A stretch of 64,000 bases of DNA from an uncultured Alistipes sp. (GCA_944321965.1 CALUNH010000005.1:1-64000), one strand, 5' to 3'; numbered from the stretch's first letter, positions 47,587 to 56,569 are shown. The notes: a model not told the origin generated them from the sequence alone. A program made the numbers and translations.

Positions 47587-50500
47587 ATGATGAAATCTGT
47601 TCATACGATATGCGTGTATCTGCTCTTTTGCGGGCTGTTTCTGACCGTTCCGGTCCATGCCGTGGGTGAGCAGTACAATTTCCGGTCGATCACGACGCGC
47701 GACGGTATGCCTTCGAGTGTACGGTGTATCCATGCCGAGAAACGCGGTTTTGTCTGGATCGGCTCCTCGAACGAGGGTCTTGTGCGCTACGACAACTTCC
47801 TGCCCCGACGCTACACGGCCCGTGAGGGCGACATCCATGCGCTGCCCGGCAACCACATAGTCCAGATCGTCGAGGACAGTCTGGCGCAGATCTGGGTGCT
47901 GACCAACCGCGGGCTGGCCCGCTACCAACCGGCGAGCGACGATTTCTTCATTCCGAAGCGGGGTGCGGGACCGTCGGGCGAGAATCTTGTCGTGCAGTGT
48001 GCGATGCCCGTGGCGGGAGGAGTCCTGTTCGGATCGCAGAACCAGATTTTTCGCTACGACTATGCTTCCGACCGAATCGACCTGCTGTTGAGTTTCGAGA
48101 CCGAACGTCCCTATCCGATTCAGGCGATCTATCCCCAGCAGGACGGCACGCTGCTCTGTTTCAACCGCTGGCACGGGCTTCTGCAGCTGGATCCCCGCGA
48201 CGGCGGGGTGCGGCACCCCGATTTCGGATGCCGCAAGGAGAATTCGGCAATGCTTGTCGACACGAAAGGGCGGATCTGGCTTTCGCCCTACAACCGGGGC
48301 ATCGAGTGCTATGATGCCCGGGGGCACTGCATTGCCCGTTACAATACGCGGAATTCGGCGCTGAGCAACGATGTAGTTCTCTGTATGATCGAGAACGAGA
48401 ACCGGATCTGGATCGGGACCGATGGCGGAGGTATCAATATTCTCGATCCGGCGGAGGGTTCGATCGAGGTGTTGAAACACACGCCGGGCGATGTCCGTTC
48501 GCTGCCCGGGAATTCGGTCCTCTCGCTCTACTGCGATCCGAACGGCACGATTTGGGCCGGGCGCGTGCGGGGCGGACTCTTCATCATCCGCAAATCGGCC
48601 ATGCAGATGTATGTCGGGACGTCGCCGATGGCGACGAACGGGCTGAGCGACGAATCGGTTCTCTGCCTCTACCGAGATCCCGGGGCCGACGAGATCTGGA
48701 TCGGCACCGACGGCGGCGGCATCGACCGTTTCGATCCCCGTACGGGTCGTTTTACCCACTATCCGGCCACGTTCGGCAACAAGGTCGCCTCGATTGCCGG
48801 TCTTTCGCGCAACGAACTGCTGCTGTCGATCTTCTCCCGGGGGCTTTTTGCCTTCGACCGGCGGAGCGGTGCACTGCGTCCGGTGGAGTTTGCCGACAGT
48901 CTGCTCCGCTACCAGATGACCTATAGCGGGCAGTCGGTCAATCTGCTGCAGGAGAGTCCGGCAAGCGTACTGCTTCTTTCGTCGCCCCTGCATCGCTATC
49001 ACCTGGACTCTAAGCGCATGGAGGTCCTTGATTCTCCCGGGAACCTGAATGGAGGATTCCCGATCGCCACCTTCGGCGGTGCGAGCTATTTCCACGATCA
49101 GAGGCGTATCTACCGGGTAAAATGGCGGGCCCGGAAGGTCGAATGCTTCTTCGAGGTCGGGCGCGGTTCGCTCATCAACAGCGTTGCTTCCTCCGAGGAG
49201 GGTATTTTCTGGATCGTTACCGATCGGGGCATACTCCGTTATTCACCTGCGACAGCGGATTGCGAGCCGGTTCCGGTTCCTTTTAACAGCTGGGTGCAAA
49301 ACATTGTCTGCGATACCCGCGGACGGGTCTGGACCGGGACCGATCAAGGGGTCTTTGCCTGGCTGCCCGACGTCCGGCGCTTCATTCCCTTCGGGGAGTC
49401 GGAGGGGGCTGCCTGGAACGAATATCAGTCCAAGGCGCGTCTTGCCACCCCCGGCGGCGATGTCTATCTGGGCGGTATCGAGGGGTTGCTGCACATCCGA
49501 GGGGATCTCTTCTCCTCGATGGCGGCCGATGCGGCCGATGCCCCCGAACTGGAACCCCTCGACATCCTGCTCGACGGCGAACGCCTCGACAACGGTCCTG
49601 TCGACCGGAAGATCGATCTGCCATGGACCAACAAGTCGCTTGTCGTGCGGATCCGCGTCCGCGAGAACGACCTTTTCCGCAAGCGCCTCTACCGCTTCCG
49701 CGTCACGGGCGACAACTACCGCGAGGTGATCGACTCTTATGATCCGGAATTGACGTTGCGCAACCTTGTTCCGGGCAACTATCTCATCGAGGCGACCTGC
49801 AACACGCGCGACGGCGAGTGGACACCCTGGAAACCCGTGCTGAACGGAGTGGTCAATCCGCCGTGGTATCGGACGGGGTGGTTTACGGCGCTGTGGATTC
49901 TCGTTGCGGCGGGAGCGATTCTGGGTCTTTTCATGGCGCTGCTGCACCGCAAGGAGGTCCGTCTGCAGCGGGAACTCGAACGGCACAAGCAGCAGATCGC
50001 CGAAGACAAGGTCCGCTTCCTGATCAACATCAGCCACGAATTGCGCACGCCGCTCACGTTGATTCTCGGACCGCTCGGGCGTCTGATCCGCACGTCCGAC
50101 GATACGGATGGCGACCGTCCGCTGCTGCGCAAGATCTACAAGCAGGCGCAGCGCATGAAAGAGTTGATCAACATGGTGCTCACCCTGCGCAAGATGGAGA
50201 CCGGAACCACCACGCTCCATCCTCAGATGCAGGAATTGAACCGCTGGGTGGAGGAGGTGGTCGATGATTTCGGTCTTGAGGCTGACGAACGCGGCATTGA
50301 GATCCGTCTGGAGGCCGATCCGCGGATCGGTGAGCGGAGTTTCGATGTCGGCAAGTGCATGATCGTGCTCAGCAATCTGTTGGTCAACGCCCTGAAACAC
50401 AGCCCGGATCAAAGTCTGATTACGGTCCGAACCGAACTCGACGAGACCAGCCGTTGTATCCGGATTTCGGTGATCGACCGCGGCTGCGGCCTGAAGGGAG

Positions 50501-51534
50501 TGGATGTCAGTCGGCTCTTCACCCGTTTTTATCAGGGCGACTATGAGCGAACCGGGTCGGGCATCGGACTCTCCTATGCCAAGATTCTGGTCGAACAGCA
50601 CGGCGGTCGGATCGGTGCCGGGGATAATCCCGAAGGAGGAGCGATCTTCTATTTCGAACTGCCGGCCGAGTTGTCCGACGACCAGATCGTCTGTCAGCCC
50701 CGCAACTATCTCAATGATCTGTTGATGGCCGAGAGCCCGGTCGAGCAGCCGGTTGCGGAGGCCGATCTCTCGCAGCTGTCACTGCTGATTGTCGAGGACG
50801 ACGAGGAGTTGATCACCTATCTGAGAGGGGAGTTCGGTCCGCGGGCGCGGCGGCTTTTCACGGCCCGGGACGGTGTCGAGGCGCTTGAGGTTCTCGAACG
50901 CGAAGAGGTGGACGTTGTCGTCAGCGACGTGATGATGCCCCGTATGGACGGATATGAGTTGTGCCAGCAGGTGAAGAGCCGCATTGCCATCAGCCATATT
51001 CCGGTGATTCTGCTCACGGCGCGCAACGACGAACGCAGCCAGTTGATCGGCTACAACAACGGGGCCGATGCCTATATGGCCAAGCCGTTCGAAGTGGAGA
51101 TGCTGGCTGCCGTGATTGTCAATCTGCTCCGCAACCGGTCGTTGGTTCGCGACCGTTATCGCAATCAGCGGGTGATGCCCACTCCGCAGGAGACGACCTT
51201 CAGTTCGGCCGACGAGGAGTTCCTCATGCGCCTCCGCACGTTGATCGAGGCGAATCTGCAGCAGGTTGATTTCAATATTCCGTATCTGTGCCGCGAGATT
51301 GGGATGAGCCGTACGGTGCTTTACAACAAGTTGAAACTGCTGACGGGGCTCAATGTGAAGGAGTACGTGAACAAGATTCGCATCGAGCGGGCCTGCCGAC
51401 TCATTACGGAGACGGAACTCAGCATTACGGAGGTTGCCGAGCAGACGGGTTTTTCGTCGGCCCGTTATTTCAGTACGGCATTCAAACAATATATGGGGGT
51501 TACCCCGACGCAGTACAAGTCCAATCCGGTCTAA
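47587..51534 (+). CDS. Hybrid two-component system regulator of the utilization locus
   Basis: 1315 residues. A signal/anchor is followed by about 14 periplasmic two-component-propeller repeats (RGFVWIGSSNEGLVRYD, RIWIGTDGGGI and similar) and a Y_Y_Y domain (to about 760). Next come one membrane helix (about 766-788), a histidine kinase with phospho-His near 817 in NISHELRTPL and ATPase boxes NLLVNALKHSP and GSGIGLSYAK, and a receiver with Asp near 1113 in VVVSDVMMPRMDG. A C-terminal AraC HTH covers about 1210-1315. It senses the imported glycan and activates susC. The final residues NPV and the stop codon are encoded inside a hairpin of cluster B. Confidence 0.96.
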   Translation: MMKSVHTICVYLLFCGLFLTVPVHAVGEQYNFRSITTRDGMPSSVRCIHAEKRGFVWIGSSNEGLVRYDNFLPRRYTAREGDIHALPGNHIVQIVEDSLAQIWVLTNRGLARYQPASDDFFIPKRGAGPSGENLVVQCAMPVAGGVLFGSQNQIFRYDYASDRIDLLLSFETERPYPIQAIYPQQDGTLLCFNRWHGLLQLDPRDGGVRHPDFGCRKENSAMLVDTKGRIWLSPYNRGIECYDARGHCIARYNTRNSALSNDVVLCMIENENRIWIGTDGGGINILDPAEGSIEVLKHTPGDVRSLPGNSVLSLYCDPNGTIWAGRVRGGLFIIRKSAMQMYVGTSPMATNGLSDESVLCLYRDPGADEIWIGTDGGGIDRFDPRTGRFTHYPATFGNKVASIAGLSRNELLLSIFSRGLFAFDRRSGALRPVEFADSLLRYQMTYSGQSVNLLQESPASVLLLSSPLHRYHLDSKRMEVLDSPGNLNGGFPIATFGGASYFHDQRRIYRVKWRARKVECFFEVGRGSLINSVASSEEGIFWIVTDRGILRYSPATADCEPVPVPFNSWVQNIVCDTRGRVWTGTDQGVFAWLPDVRRFIPFGESEGAAWNEYQSKARLATPGGDVYLGGIEGLLHIRGDLFSSMAADAADAPELEPLDILLDGERLDNGPVDRKIDLPWTNKSLVVRIRVRENDLFRKRLYRFRVTGDNYREVIDSYDPELTLRNLVPGNYLIEATCNTRDGEWTPWKPVLNGVVNPPWYRTGWFTALWILVAAGAILGLFMALLHRKEVRLQRELERHKQQIAEDKVRFLINISHELRTPLTLILGPLGRLIRTSDDTDGDRPLLRKIYKQAQRMKELINMVLTLRKMETGTTTLHPQMQELNRWVEEVVDDFGLEADERGIEIRLEADPRIGERSFDVGKCMIVLSNLLVNALKHSPDQSLITVRTELDETSRCIRISVIDRGCGLKGVDVSRLFTRFYQGDYERTGSGIGLSYAKILVEQHGGRIGAGDNPEGGAIFYFELPAELSDDQIVCQPRNYLNDLLMAESPVEQPVAEADLSQLSLLIVEDDEELITYLRGEFGPRARRLFTARDGVEALEVLEREEVDVVVSDVMMPRMDGYELCQQVKSRIAISHIPVILLTARNDERSQLIGYNNGADAYMAKPFEVEMLAAVIVNLLRNRSLVRDRYRNQRVMPTPQETTFSSADEEFLMRLRTLIEANLQQVDFNIPYLCREIGMSRTVLYNKLKLLTGLNVKEYVNKIRIERACRLITETELSITEVAEQTGFSSARYFSTAFKQYMGVTPTQYKSNPV

Positions 51535-52367
51535 GAGACCGGTCATTCCCGCGAAGGCGGGAATCCAGAATCATCGAGGCGCGGAACCGGGTCAGAAACC
51601 CGGGATGGTTCTTCCGCCCCTAAAACCGGCTTCTTAAGCCGGTCATTCCCGCGAAGGCGGGAATCCAGAATCATCGAGGCGCGGAACCGGGTCAGAAACC
51701 CGGGATGGTTCTTCCGCCCCTAAAACCGGTTTCTTAAACCGGTCATTTCCGCCTTGAGCGGAAATCCAGGTTTTCGCAATAATAGATTCCCGCTTTTGGG
51801 GGAATGACTGGTTTTTTAGCCGGGGCGGGAGCGCGGAACTGGATCAGAAACCCGGGATGGCCCTTTCGCCCCTAAAGCCCCTTTCTTAAAGGGGTACCTT
51901 TTGGTGGCAAAAGGTACCACCAAAACCAGCCGCAAGTTGCTTTTCGCGGGGTCGCAGTTTGGCGTCGCGGAAACGGGCGCCTGACGCGGGTTTGCAAGCA
52001 AACCGGCCCCGTTTCTTATCGCTCCGCCTTCGCTGCGTCCTCTTTCCGCGAAAAGCAAAGTGCGGCGGACATCAGCCGACGCGGATTTACGCTTCGGAAC
52101 CCCCAATAAGGCTCAGCAGCCCACAAAACGGGCTTCTTAAGCCCGTCATTCCCCGCTTGACGGGGAATCCAGGATCGCCATAGCGAAGAATGGGATCGGC
52201 CCCCTTCACTTGCTGCATTGCCCATAGAGCCCGGCTCTTAGCCGGGTGGATTTCCGCTCAAGGCGGAAATGACCGAGGGTGTACGGAAATGACAAGGACC
52301 GGGGGCGCGGAACTGAATCCGAACCTTTCAACATCCCTCCGCCCATAGAACCCGCCTCTTAGGCGGG
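51526..52367. repeat. Hairpin-repeat cluster B (right flank of the utilization locus)
   Basis: An 833-bp gap between convergent genes, filled with the same units as cluster A. Seven hairpins with 7-bp stems and AAG/CTT triloops lie at 51526-51542, 51626-51642, 51726-51742, 51878-51894, 52129-52145, 52230-52246 and 52351-52367. ATTCCC-N8-GGGAAT elements are at 51545-51564, 51645-51664 and 51784-51803. The first hairpin contains the stop codon of the sensor gene; the last abuts the mnmA stop codon. A further long palindrome-like block (GGTACCTTTTGG...CCAAAAGGTACC type) is at about 51892-51935. No coding sequence is supported. Confidence 0.9.
51541..51740 (+). repeat. 100-bp tandem duplication within cluster B
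   Basis: 51541-51640 and 51641-51740 are identical apart from the hairpin stems. The stem changes from CCGGCTT/AAGCCGG to CCGGTTT/AAACCGG, keeping full pairing. The first copy also matches the inverted 30024-30128 block of cluster A. Confidence 0.95.
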
Positions 52368-53570
52368 TTAAGCGTCGATTACGCCCGAGCCGACCAGTTC
52401 GTCGCCATCATACCAGGCGGCAAACTGCCCCGGGGTGATGCCCCGCTGGGGCTCGTCGAAGAGCAGATATGCCCCGGACTCGCGGATGAACAACCGCGCA
52501 CCCTGCAGCGGCTGCCGATAACGGATGCGGACCGCGAACCGCGCGCTTTCGCCGACCCGTAACTCCCGAGCGGGATCCACCCAGTGGATGTCCTCCGGCA
52601 ACATCCGCAACGCCGGACGCCACAGACCCGGATGGGCGTCGCCCTCACCTACATAGATGACGTTCTGCACGGTGTCCGTGGCGAGGATAAACAACGACTC
52701 CTTGCGGCCTCCGATTCCGAGTCCTTTCCGCTGACCGATGGTGTAGTAGTGGGCGCCGTTGTGCTCTCCGATCTTCTTGCCGTCGCGCACGGTGTAGTGC
52801 CACGGCTCGGCCAGCCGGGCCAACTGCTCGTCGGAGGGCACCTCGTCGGGCCCCGGAATCTCCGGCCGCACGTATTTCGGCCATGTGGGGAGTATTTCGT
52901 GAATATTGCCGTGTTTGGCGGCGAGTTTCTGCTGGAGGAAGGTCGGCAAATCGACCTTGCCCACGAAACAAATGCCCTGTGAATCCTTGCGTTTGGCGGT
53001 TGCCAACCCTTGTTCGGCGGCGATGCGGCGCACTTCGGGCTTCAGCAACCCGCCGACGGGAAACAACGCCCGGCTCAACTGCTCCTGGGAGAGCTGACAG
53101 AGGAAATAGCTTTGGTCCTTGTTGGGGTCGCTGCCTGCGAGGAGCTTGTAGATGACCCGGCCGTCGGGGAGGGTCTCTTCGGCCTTGCGGCAGTAGTGTC
53201 CCGTTGCGACGTAATCGGCTCCGAGTTTGAGGGCTTCGCGCAGGAAGACGTCGAATTTGATTTCGCGGTTGCACAGCACGTCGGGATTGGGCGTGCGGCC
53301 GCGTTCGTACTCGGCGAACATGTAGTCGACGACGCGGGTGCGGTATTCGGCCGAGAGGTCGACGACATGGAGGGCGATATCGAGTTTACGGGCGACGAGT
53401 TCGGCGAAGACACGGTCGTCGTGCCAGGGGCAGTCGCCTTCGAGCGTGCCGGTTGTGTCGTGCCAGTTGATCATGAAGAGGCCGATGACCTCATGCCCCT
53501 GCTCCTTGAGGAGCCAGGCGGCGACCGACGAATCGACGCCGCCCGAGAGACCGATTACTACGCGAGCCAT
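52368..53570 (-). CDS. mnmA: tRNA 2-thiouridylase
   Basis: 400 residues. The PP-loop SGGVDSSVAAWLL (9-21) binds ATP. Catalytic cysteines are in NPDVLCNREIKF and KDSQGICFVG. The C-terminal beta-barrel domain (from about 290) includes KGLGIGGRKESLFI. It installs 2-thiouridine at U34 of Lys/Glu/Gln tRNAs. Its start lies 1 bp after the rimM stop, so these two form a unit. Its stop codon touches the last hairpin of cluster B. Confidence 0.96.
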   Translation of the reverse strand: MARVVIGLSGGVDSSVAAWLLKEQGHEVIGLFMINWHDTTGTLEGDCPWHDDRVFAELVARKLDIALHVVDLSAEYRTRVVDYMFAEYERGRTPNPDVLCNREIKFDVFLREALKLGADYVATGHYCRKAEETLPDGRVIYKLLAGSDPNKDQSYFLCQLSQEQLSRALFPVGGLLKPEVRRIAAEQGLATAKRKDSQGICFVGKVDLPTFLQQKLAAKHGNIHEILPTWPKYVRPEIPGPDEVPSDEQLARLAEPWHYTVRDGKKIGEHNGAHYYTIGQRKGLGIGGRKESLFILATDTVQNVIYVGEGDAHPGLWRPALRMLPEDIHWVDPARELRVGESARFAVRIRYRQPLQGARLFIRESGAYLLFDEPQRGITPGQFAAWYDGDELVGSGVIDA

Positions 53571-53571
53571 G

Positions 53572-54090
53572 CTATTCGAGCGTTAAGAGACCCTGGGGCA
53601 GGACGAGATGGATCGTGCGGCCCTCGAAATCGATGTGTGCGATGAACTCCTCGACGGCCGGGACCAATACGCGGCGGCCGTCGATCTCCAGTTCGAAGAG
53701 GGGGTTTGCGTCGCTGTCGTAGTAGTCTGCGAGGGTTCCGGCGCGTTTTAGGCCGGTTCCGGCCTCTTCGGCCACCGCGGCGAATCCGATGAGGTCTTCG
53801 AGGTAGAATTCGTCGTCGTCCTCCGCTTCGGGCTCCTCGATGCGGAATTCGAGTCCCAGCAGCTCTTCGGCGCGGCGTTCGGTATCGAAATCGGCAAAAG
53901 TAGCGGTAGCACCCGAGATGCCGCGGCGTTCGAATCGGTCGCACCAGAGCGGGACCTCCAGGCCGTCGATAGTGACCATGAGTGGGGTGGTGGCGGGTTC
54001 GAAATCATCGGGGAACGCGGGGTAGAGCGAGATCATGACGCCCCCGTCGGTTCCGAAGAGTTTGTTGATACGTCCAGCGGATAGAGCCAT
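53572..54090 (-). CDS. rimM: Ribosome maturation factor RimM
   Basis: 172 residues. The N-terminal barrel begins SAGRINKLFGTDGGVMISLY, and the C-terminal PRC-barrel ends with the family signature RRVLVPAVEEFIAHIDFEGRTIHLVLPQGLL. It assists 16S/30S head assembly by binding S19. ATG 54090 (MALSAGRI) is preferred over an upstream ATG at 54111. It follows rpsP on the same strand, but a terminator and a 279-bp repeat-filled spacer intervene. Confidence 0.92.
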   Translation of the reverse strand: MALSAGRINKLFGTDGGVMISLYPAFPDDFEPATTPLMVTIDGLEVPLWCDRFERRGISGATATFADFDTERRAEELLGLEFRIEEPEAEDDDEFYLEDLIGFAAVAEEAGTGLKRAGTLADYYDSDANPLFELEIDGRRVLVPAVEEFIAHIDFEGRTIHLVLPQGLLTLE

Positions 54091-54116
54091 TTGCGAAAGG
54101 ATTTGCGGCAAAAATA

Positions 54117-54157
54117 CAAAAAAAACAGGAAATCCGCCCCTTCGGGCGATCTCCTGT
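54117..54157 (-). terminator. Intrinsic terminator of rpsP
   Basis: On the minus strand AACAGGAGATCGCCC pairs with GGGCGGATTTCCTGTT (one internal mismatch region), followed by TTTTTT. It lies 210 bp past the rpsP stop, after the C-tract repeats, and 27 bp before rimM. Confidence 0.75.
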
Positions 54158-54175
54158 TTTATCGGAATTAAGAAC

Positions 54176-54366
54176 CTGCTTGTTCGGCGGGGAATTTCTT
54201 ACCCCCCCCCTGTTCAGCGGCAGGGAACCTTTTGCCCCTCCCTCCTTTGCAGAACTTGTTCAACGGCGGGCAACTTTTCGCTCTCCCTCCTCCTGTTCAG
54301 CGGCGGGGAGTTTCTTGCCCCCCCCCTGTTCGGCGGTGGAGCCTCTCGCCCCCCCCCTTGCCGAAT
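54176..54366. repeat. Degenerate about 35-bp C-tract tandem repeats in the rpsP 3' region
   Basis: Five to six diverged units, each with TGTTCAGCGGCGGGGA, then TTTCTTGC, then a C run (C9 near 54201, C9-10 near 54318, C10 near 54349). Unit lengths vary between about 31 and 46 bp. The core TCAGCGGCGGGAG continues into the last codons of rpsP at 54370-54383. Confidence 0.8.
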
Positions 54367-54918
54367 TTACTCAGCGGCGGGAGCTTCGGGAGCAGCCTCC
54401 TCGGCGTTTGCAGCCTCGGCAGCGGCAGCTTCGGCGGCCTCACGGGCAGCAGCTTCGGCAGCAGCCTTCTTCTCGGCGATAGCTGCGGCGCGCTCCTCCT
54501 TGATCTTGGTTTCGGCAGCCAGACGGGCTTTTTCGGCCGACTTGGCGTCGGAAGCGATCTTGTTGGTTTTGGCCTCGATCTTTCCGGTCTTGGCCTCCAT
54601 CCACTTGTTGAAGCGGGCCTCGGCCTCGGTTTCGGTGAATGCACCTTTGGCCACGCCACCCAGCAGGTGTTTCTTGTAGAGTACACCCTTGTAGGAGAGG
54701 ATAGCCCGACAGGTATCCGTAGGTTGTGCGCCTTTGAGTAACCAATCCAGAGCTTTCTCGAAGTTCAGATCGATCGTAGCAGGATTCGTGTTGGGGTTGT
54801 AGGTACCCAACTTTTCGATGAATTTACCATCACGTGGCGCTCTGCTATCTGCGGCAACGATGTGATAGAAGGCGTATCCCTTCTTACCGTGACGTGCCAG
54901 ACGAATTTTAACAGCCAT
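54367..54918 (-). CDS. rpsP: Ribosomal protein bS16 with long Ala/Glu-rich tail
   Basis: 183 residues. The first about 80 are bS16 ([51 protein letters not shown]). Residues from about 115 to the end form a charged Ala/Glu/Lys helix-like extension ([20 protein letters not shown]). Long tails are common in Bacteroidetes bS16; most other bacteria have 80-100 residues. The very C-terminus (APEAPAAE) shares its DNA core with the downstream tandem repeats, so part of the tail may have grown by repeat expansion. It has its own consensus promoter. Confidence 0.95.
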   Translation of the reverse strand: MAVKIRLARHGKKGYAFYHIVAADSRAPRDGKFIEKLGTYNPNTNPATIDLNFEKALDWLLKGAQPTDTCRAILSYKGVLYKKHLLGGVAKGAFTETEAEARFNKWMEAKTGKIEAKTNKIASDAKSAEKARLAAETKIKEERAAAIAEKKAAAEAAAREAAEAAAAEAANAEEAAPEAPAAE

Positions 54919-54978
54919 TTGCTATAAAATTTTGTTAATAAAGTAAAAACGCTCACCCGGTTCGGGCTTTTAAGCGTG

Positions 54979-55010
54979 CAAATGTAGGGAAAAAAAACGG
55001 CCTGGCCAAA
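54979..55010 (-). promoter_or_regulatory. Promoter of rpsP
   Basis: On the minus strand TTTG (55007-55010), 20 nt, TACATTTG (54979-54986): a full consensus match, 61 bp before the start codon. Confidence 0.8.
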
Positions 55011-55026
55011 AAAAAGGAGAAAAAAG

Positions 55027-55100
55027 TGATCCCGGCGCGGCTCGAACGCGCGACCGGCAGATTAGAAATCTGCTGCTCTATCCAACTGAGCTACGGGACC
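55027..55100 (-). tRNA. tRNA-Arg (TCT)
   Basis: 74 nt. Acceptor arms GGTCCCG and CGGGATC, D-arm GCTC...GAGC, anticodon stem GCAGA/TCTGC with loop TTTCTAA and anticodon TCT. The T-arm contains GTTCGAGC and the discriminator is A. CCA is not encoded. It lies upstream of rpsP on the same strand; the rpsP promoter begins just beyond its 3' end. Confidence 0.95.
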
Positions 55101-55120
55101 GTTTTCGGGGGAAAACGATG

Positions 55121-55151
55121 CAAAAGTAAGAAAAAATGCGACAAGTGCAAA
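55121..55151 (-). promoter_or_regulatory. Promoter of tRNA-Arg
   Basis: On the minus strand TTTG (55148-55151), exactly 19 nt, TACTTTTG (55121-55128): a full consensus match 20 bp before the tRNA. Confidence 0.85.
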
Positions 55152-55200
55152 GATTATTTGCGGGGAAATCCGCGGAAAGGGGCTTTTTGCCATTCGGGGG

Positions 55201-55232
55201 ATTGTTTTTGCCGATTCTGTTGGTTATCTTTG
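55201..55232 (+). promoter_or_regulatory. Promoter of the META-domain lipoprotein gene
   Basis: ATTG, 20 nt, TATCTTTG (55225-55232). The -7 box is perfect and the -33 box has one mismatch. The leader would be about 80 nt. Confidence 0.65.
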
Positions 55233-55317
55233 CGAATCCGGACGCCGGGCAGTTTTTTTGGCGCGGCTTTTGAGAGTTCCGGGGGCAGAGACAACACCTG
55301 TTATTAAATATAGAGAG

Positions 55318-55743
55318 ATGATGAATCGGATTTTTGCAGCCGTGACGCTGCTTTTCGCCCTGACCGCGTGCGGAGGCTCTTCGCAGAAGGAGTTGCCGCT
55401 GGAGGGTACCACATGGAAACTTGCCAGGATGGAGTCGATTCCGGCTTCGGCCGTCGAAGCTGAGGAGGATGCCTTCACGCTGGAGTTCAATGCCGCCGAT
55501 ACGCTGGTGGCCGGACGCACCAACTGCAACCGCTTCTTCGGCAAATACGAGCTTGCGGGCAAGAGCCTGAAGATGGGTCCGCTGGGCATGACGCGGATGG
55601 CCTGCCCCGAGATGGAGTACGAGGATTCGTTCGTGCGGATGCTCGACGGGGTGGACGGCTATGAGATCAAGGGTTCGGAGCTGAAGCTGCTCGACGGCGG
55701 GCAGGTGGTTGCCGAATTCCGCGGTACGCCGGCAGCCGAATAG
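55318..55743 (+). CDS. META domain-containing lipoprotein
   Basis: 141 residues from ATG 55318 (or 140 from the adjacent ATG 55321). Lipobox LTAC with Cys at about 18 is followed by a Gly-Gly-Ser tether. The META domain shows GTTWKLARM, GRTNCNRFFGKYEL and MTRMACPEMEYEDSF, as in HslJ. It is anchored in the envelope; HslJ-type proteins are linked to stress or drug tolerance, but the mechanism is unknown. An upstream in-frame start at 55258 would precede the signal peptide with 20 non-signal residues. Confidence 0.88.
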   Translation: MMNRIFAAVTLLFALTACGGSSQKELPLEGTTWKLARMESIPASAVEAEEDAFTLEFNAADTLVAGRTNCNRFFGKYELAGKSLKMGPLGMTRMACPEMEYEDSFVRMLDGVDGYEIKGSELKLLDGGQVVAEFRGTPAAE

Positions 55744-55772
55744 GGGGTTTCGGGATCCCGGAGTGATCCCGT

Positions 55773-55806
55773 GACGCCGCTTTCCCGTTGTGGGGAGGCG
55801 GCGTTT
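55773..55806 (+). terminator. Terminator of the META lipoprotein gene
   Basis: ACGCCGC and GCGGCGT arms around a loop of about 17 nt, then TTTTCG. A 32-bp imperfect copy of the right arm and following sequence (GGCGTTTTCGTGG...) recurs at about 55857. Confidence 0.6.
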
Positions 55807-55910
55807 TCGTGGGACGGCATTTTCCGGAGACTGGCGGAGCTGTTCGACCCTTCCCCGGCGTTTTCGTGGCGCGGCACTTTTCGGGGAGGGTCCGTCCCTG
55901 GACCGAAACG

Positions 55911-55947
55911 AAAAGAGCCCCTTCGCAACTGCGAGGGGGCTCTTTTG
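55911..55947 (-). terminator. Terminator of rplU-rpmA
   Basis: AAAAGAGCCCC and GGGGCTCTTTT outer arms, with the inner pair TTCGCA/TGCGAG. T-runs on both strands. It lies 29 bp past the rpmA stop and also faces the META lipoprotein gene. Confidence 0.85.
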
Positions 55948-55975
55948 TGAAGTCGGGGCGTTTCCCGCGAGGGGA

Positions 55976-56236
55976 TTACTCGCTCAGGGGGGTTACGCTG
56001 ACATACGATTTTCCTTCGCCCTTCTTGCAGAACTCGACGGTTCCGTCTACGAGTGCGAAGAGCGTGTGGTCCTTGCCCATGCCGACATTCTCACCGGCAT
56101 TGTGCACCGTTCCGCGCTGGCGAACGATGATGTTGCCCGCCTTTGCGAACTGACCTCCGAACAGTTTGATGCCGAGTCGCTTGCTTTCCGACTCACGGCC
56201 GTTCTTCGAACTACCTACACCTTTCTTGTGTGCCAT
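55976..56236 (-). CDS. rpmA: Ribosomal protein bL27
   Basis: 86 residues, standard length. It begins [22 protein letters not shown] and carries [17 protein letters not shown] and [18 protein letters not shown]. The mature N-terminus needs no protease processing because it starts directly at the Ala-His-Lys-Lys segment. It reaches the peptidyl-transferase centre of the 50S subunit. It is cotranscribed with rplU, 21 bp upstream. Confidence 0.97.
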   Translation of the reverse strand: MAHKKGVGSSKNGRESESKRLGIKLFGGQFAKAGNIIVRQRGTVHNAGENVGMGKDHTLFALVDGTVEFCKKGEGKSYVSVTPLSE

Positions 56237-56257
56237 GATGCTTCAGTTTTTAAAGGT

Positions 56258-56569
56258 TTATGCAACGATTTCTTCCACGAGGATCTGGGTAAGGTACTGG
56301 CGGTGTCCGTTGCACTTCTGATATCCGGTGCGACGTTTCTTTTTGAAAACCAGAACCTTGTCATCCTTCAGATGCTTGAGGATCTTGCACTTTACTGCGG
56401 CGCCTTCTACAACAGGTGCACCGACCTTGACCTGACCGTCGTTGTCTGTGAGCAGGACTTTGTCGAAACTTACGGACGAATTTTCTTCGCCCTGGAGACG
56501 GTGAACATAAAGTTTCCGACCTTTTTCAGCCTTGAACTGCTGACCTGCGATCTCTACGATTACGTACAT
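56258..56569 (-). CDS. rplU: Ribosomal protein bL21
   Basis: 103 residues from ATG 56569: [36 protein letters not shown], and the conserved [18 protein letters not shown]. It binds 23S rRNA in the 50S subunit. An open frame continues upstream to 56764, but it would run through the TATATTTG promoter box at 56599-56606, so it is not used. Confidence 0.97.
   Translation of the reverse strand: MYVIVEIAGQQFKAEKGRKLYVHRLQGEENSSVSFDKVLLTDNDGQVKVGAPVVEGAAVKCKILKHLKDDKVLVFKKKRRTGYQKCNGHRQYLTQILVEEIVA

Noticed and set aside
51526..52367. Hairpin cluster as a CRISPR array
   Set aside because: Repeats are of unequal size and spacing with conserved intervening sequence, not unique spacers.
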